This document shows positions 34,757-37,754 of a DNA stretch of 37,754 nt, in pieces (position 1 is the stretch's first letter; each line of letters begins with the position of its first letter). A program made the translations under genes and the position numbers. Location of the stretch: contig JAICQQ010000062.1 of the NCBI GenBank assembly GCA_025937785.1, positions 1 through 37,754 on the forward strand, written 5' to 3'. The notes below the pieces were generated by a model, which ran no database searches, was not told where the DNA came from, and saw only the letters and a program-made list of their open reading frames with translations. Source of the stretch: Polyangiaceae bacterium (GTDB lineage: Bacteria > Myxococcota_A > Polyangia > Polyangiales > Polyangiaceae).

Positions 34757-34831
34757 CTGAAGTCATGGGCGCTCTGAAAGCCGGCGTTTGGTCGCACGAA
34801 GCGACCTTCGCGCCAAGGAGCGCATTCAGTC

Positions 34832-37105
34832 ATGTTCGTTAGAGAATCGATCAATGTGGGCGGGCGTCCGCTCACGTTCGAAACAGGGCGGCTAGCCAAG
34901 CTTGCCCATGGTGCCGTTCTGGTCAGCTACGGTGAGAGCGTGGTGCTCGTGACCGCCTGCTACAGCGAAGAACGGCCGGGTCTGGATTTTTTTCCGCTGA
35001 CCTGTGAGTACCAAGAGAAAACCTACGCCGCCGGCAAGATCCCCGGCGGCTTTTTCAAGCGCGAGGGGCGGCTCCGGGACTACGAAGTCCTGGCCTCGCG
35101 CATCATCGATCGCCCGCTGCGTCCGCTGTTCCCCAAGGGCTTCAAGAAGGACACGCAGGTGATCGCGACGGTGCTCAGCACCGACAAGGTGAACCCCACC
35201 GACGTGCTCGCCCTCACGGGTGCGAGCGCGGCGCTCCACATCTCGGAAATACCGTGGGCTGGGCCAATCTGTGGCATTCGCGTCGCGCGCATCGACGGCG
35301 AGTTCATCGTCTACCCGAGCTTCGATCAGATCGAAAAGGCTGACATCGATCTGGTGGTCGCGTGCAGCAAAGACGCGATCGTGATGGTCGAGGGCGGCGC
35401 CGACGAGGTGAGCGAAAGAGACATGGTCGACGCGCTGATGTACGCGCACGAGCAGGCGCAGCCCATCATCAACCTGATCGAGAAGCTGCGAGCCGCCGTG
35501 GGCAAGCCCAAGCGTTCGTTTCTGGCGCCAGGGCTCGACGAAGCCATCGTCAAGCGCATCGCTGAGATTGTGAAGCCCGAGCTCGCCACGGCTTGCTTCA
35601 TCAAAGAGAAGCAGGTTCGTTACGACGCGTACTCGCGCATCAAGACCGCGATGGCCGAGACGCTGCTCGCGGAACTGGGGGCCGAGAAGTACGCCGAGAA
35701 CGAGAAGCTCATCAAGTCCGAGTTCGAGCACAACAAGGCCGACGTGGTGCGCGAGGTCGTGCTGACCGAAGGGCGCCGCATCGACGGTCGCGACACCAAG
35801 ACGATCCGGCCGATTTCTTGCGAGGTAAGCATGCTGCCGCGCACGCACGGCTCGGCGTTGTTCCAACGCGGTGAGACGCAAGCCGTGGTGACCACCACCC
35901 TGGGCACGTCGTCCGACGAGCAGAAGATCGACGCGCTCACCGGCGAGAGCTGGAAGCGCTTCATGCTGCACTACAACTTCCCGCCCTTCAGCACCGGCGA
36001 GACGAAGCCGCTGCGCGGTCCCGGGCGCCGCGAAGTCGGTCATGGCGCGCTCGCCGAGCGTGCGGTGACCCGAATGGTGCCGAGTCATCAGGAGTTTCCG
36101 TACACGATCCGGATCGTCAGCGAGGTGCTCGAATCCAACGGGTCGAGCTCGATGGCCAGCGTGTGTGGCGCTACCCTCAGCATGATGGATTGCGGCGTGC
36201 CCATCCGGCAGCCCGTAGCCGGCATCGCGATGGGTCTCATCAGCGACGGCGCACGCATCGCAATTCTGAGCGACATCTTGGGTGACGAAGACCACCTCGG
36301 GGACATGGACTTCAAAGTCTGTGGCACCAAGAACGGGATCACCGCCATCCAGATGGACATCAAGATCGCGGGTCTCGAACGCCGGGTGCTCGAGAAGGCG
36401 CTCGATCAGGCGCGCGACGGTCGGCTGCACATCCTCGGCAAGATGCTCGAGGTGTTGCCGGAAGCCCGCACCGAGATCAACCGTTTCGCTCCGAAGATCA
36501 CGACCGTGAAGGTCAAGCCGGACCAGATCCGCATCATCATCGGCCCGGGCGGCAAGACCATCAAGGGCATCATCGAGCAGACCGGCTGCACCGTGGACGT
36601 CGAGGACGACGGTACCGTCAACGTGGCGGGTACGGACGGCGACGCGGTCAAGCGGGCGCTGGCGTTGATCGACGGGCTCGTTGCCGAACCCGAGGTAGGC
36701 AAGATCTACCAGGGTATCGTGCGGCGCGTGGTCGACTTCGGTGCTTTCGTCGAGATCCTGCCCAATACCGAGGCGTTGCTCCACGTCTCCGAGATCGCCC
36801 ACGAACGGGTAGAAGCGCCCGGCGACGTGCTCGCCGAAGGCGACGAGATCGAGGTCAAGGTCATCAGCGTCGAGCGCGATGGCAAGGTGCGCCTCACGCG
36901 GCGCGAGCTCATGCCGTTCCCGGAAGGGGACGAGGGCGAGCGGGCGCGCGAGCGCATTGCCAAGGCGCGTGAAGGCGGTCCGCCCTCGCGTTCCGGTGGC
37001 CGTGACCGCGACCGTGGCCCGCGTGGTGGTGGCGACCGCGACCGTGGCCCGCGTGGTGGCGGTGGAGGTCGCGATCGCGGCGACCGCCGGCCGCGCCGCG
37101 ACTGA
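34832..37105 (+). CDS. pnp: Polyribonucleotide nucleotidyltransferase (PNPase)
   Basis: The 757-residue enzyme has two RNase PH domains (about 10-145 and 310-540) flanking the helical linker. The second contains GRREVGHGALAERA and the catalytic aspartates in DEDHLGDMD (about 485-493). A KH domain follows with IIIGPGGKTIKGI (from about 567). An S1 domain begins at GKIYQGIVRRVVDFGAF (from about 627). It degrades RNA 3' to 5' using phosphate, often with RNase E. The last 50 residues are an Arg/Gly/Asp tail with repeated DRDRGPRGGG. AAGGAG lies about 11 bases before ATG 34832. Confidence 0.98.
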   Translation: MFVRESINVGGRPLTFETGRLAKLAHGAVLVSYGESVVLVTACYSEERPGLDFFPLTCEYQEKTYAAGKIPGGFFKREGRLRDYEVLASRIIDRPLRPLFPKGFKKDTQVIATVLSTDKVNPTDVLALTGASAALHISEIPWAGPICGIRVARIDGEFIVYPSFDQIEKADIDLVVACSKDAIVMVEGGADEVSERDMVDALMYAHEQAQPIINLIEKLRAAVGKPKRSFLAPGLDEAIVKRIAEIVKPELATACFIKEKQVRYDAYSRIKTAMAETLLAELGAEKYAENEKLIKSEFEHNKADVVREVVLTEGRRIDGRDTKTIRPISCEVSMLPRTHGSALFQRGETQAVVTTTLGTSSDEQKIDALTGESWKRFMLHYNFPPFSTGETKPLRGPGRREVGHGALAERAVTRMVPSHQEFPYTIRIVSEVLESNGSSSMASVCGATLSMMDCGVPIRQPVAGIAMGLISDGARIAILSDILGDEDHLGDMDFKVCGTKNGITAIQMDIKIAGLERRVLEKALDQARDGRLHILGKMLEVLPEARTEINRFAPKITTVKVKPDQIRIIIGPGGKTIKGIIEQTGCTVDVEDDGTVNVAGTDGDAVKRALALIDGLVAEPEVGKIYQGIVRRVVDFGAFVEILPNTEALLHVSEIAHERVEAPGDVLAEGDEIEVKVISVERDGKVRLTRRELMPFPEGDEGERARERIAKAREGGPPSRSGGRDRDRGPRGGGDRDRGPRGGGGGRDRGDRRPRRD
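37004..37063 (+). repeat. Two 30-bp tandem units encoding the PNPase RGG-like tail
   Basis: Units 37004-37033 and 37034-37063 differ in only two bases and encode DRDRGPRGGG twice. The size is a multiple of three, so length variation keeps the frame. Confidence 0.88.
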
Positions 37106-37127
37106 GCGCGAGCTACGCAGCACACTA

Positions 37128-37169
37128 CGAGCGCGACCTGGCAGCTGCCGGGCCGCGCTCGCGTGTTTT
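37128..37169 (+). terminator. Terminator-like hairpin after pnp
   Basis: CGAGCGCG (37128-37135) pairs with CGCGCTCG (37154-37161). The loop contains the palindrome GGCAGCTGCC. A TTTT follows at 37166-37169. It lies in the gap between the converging pnp and larE genes. Confidence 0.5.
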
Positions 37170-37214
37170 GTGGCTCGAGTGTGCGGCGGCGGCACGCCCA
37201 CGCCCCACGCCCGC

Positions 37215-37754
37215 TCAGGGCACGAGCTTCAGCGAGCGTCCGGTCAGCATCTCGTTGAGTGAGCCGGTGCGGTAACCCCCGAGATCGAGGGTGACGTAGC
37301 GAAAGCCGTGGCGTTTGCCAGCCTCGACGACGCGGTCGCGAATGCCGCCCTCGAGCAGGACCCCGAGCTCGGCCAGATCGACTTCGATGCGAGCGATCTG
37401 ATCGTGCCAGCGCACACGGATCTGCCGGAACCCGAGCTGGTGCAAGTCGGCTTCGAAGCCGCCGATCTGTGCGAGCCGCTCGCGGGTGACGCTGGTACCG
37501 TAGGGGATCCGGCTCGACAGGCAGGCTGCGGCCGGCTTGTCCCACACGTCCATCCCGATGAGCTTGGCGGCCGCGCGCACGTCTGCTTTCGTGAAGCGGG
37601 CCTCGACCAGGGGGCTGCGTACACCGTGGTCGGTGGCCGCCTGGAGACCAGGACGGTAGTCGCCGAGATCGTCGAGATTGGTGCCGTTGACCACGACGTC
37701 GAGGCCGAACTCGACACGCTTTGCCGCAGTCAACGAGTAGAGCTCGGTCTTGCA
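37215..37754 (-). CDS. larE: ATP-dependent sacrificial sulfur transferase LarE (N-terminus outside window)
   Basis: The frame is open across the right edge, giving the last 179 residues. It starts CKTELYS, then VVNGTNLDDLGDYRPG, FTKADVRAAAKLIG and PAAACLSSRIPYG. These match LarE, a PP-loop family enzyme. The cysteine in AACLSSR is the one that gives up its sulfur during synthesis of the nickel-pincer cofactor of lactate racemase. The ATP-binding SGGxDS segment must lie to the right, beyond the window. LarB, LarC or a racemase cannot be checked here. The stop TGA is at 37215-37217. Confidence 0.92.
   Translation of the reverse strand, partial: CKTELYSLTAAKRVEFGLDVVVNGTNLDDLGDYRPGLQAATDHGVRSPLVEARFTKADVRAAAKLIGMDVWDKPAAACLSSRIPYGTSVTRERLAQIGGFEADLHQLGFRQIRVRWHDQIARIEVDLAELGVLLEGGIRDRVVEAGKRHGFRYVTLDLGGYRTGSLNEMLTGRSLKLVP

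Noticed and set aside
34892..37201. 769-residue minus-strand frame opposite pnp
   Set aside because: It is the complement of a well-conserved PNPase gene and shows no domain of its own.

Overview
The window is GC-rich, mostly chromosomal DNA from a Gram-negative bacterium. The gene content points to the Myxococcota (Polyangia-like): two eukaryote-style Ser/Thr kinases, many lipoproteins, a GYF_2 domain, and an lptA-lptB-rpoN-hpf-ptsN-hprK-rapZ-HPr-EI chain. This placement is inferred from gene content; I could run no comparison. Nothing looks like prophage, an insertion sequence or a CRISPR array.

Layout. 1-8.3 kb: a truncated gene tail, L-lysine 6-transaminase (lat), an unrecognised protein, a GT87-like membrane protein behind a long structured leader, a lipoprotein, a GH8 glycosidase lipoprotein, a short LptF/LptG-like permease and a small very basic protein. 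8.4-11.6 kb is the accessory part: an atypical kinase with an aminoglycoside-kinase/ABC1-like catalytic loop, a compact type II restriction-modification pair (PD-(D/E)XK nuclease plus beta-class methyltransferase), a frameshifted GYF_2 gene and tRNA-Pro(UGG). 11.6-17.4 kb: guaA coupled by ATGA to a PEGA lipoprotein, a degenerate M16-type lipoprotein, an ECF-like sigma factor with a sigma-54-like promoter and an AT-rich inverted repeat, and a membrane-anchored Fe-S protein. 17.4-25.8 kb: a PQQ-like beta-propeller protein, a GT-C membrane protein, a membrane Ser/Thr kinase and a large dynamin-like GTPase.

25.8-34.1 kb is a tightly packed plus-strand cluster. lptA and lptB supply LPS transport. 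After a terminator-like hairpin come rpoN, a hibernation factor with a histone-H1-like tail, EIIA-Ntr, HPr kinase/phosphorylase, RapZ, HPr and an enzyme I. Several of these overlap by 1-4 nt. No sugar permease is present, so this is a regulatory phosphotransfer system: EI passes phosphate from PEP to HPr and on to EIIA-Ntr, while HprK can phosphorylate HPr on Ser47. 34.3-37.1 kb is rpsO-pnp with a strong promoter and a hairpin-rich intercistronic region. The window closes inside larE.

The most promising signals for follow-up are the atypical kinase loop, the restriction-modification pair, the HPF fusion tail, the sigma-54-like promoter before the sigma factor gene, and the peptide/hairpin leader ahead of the GT87-like gene.
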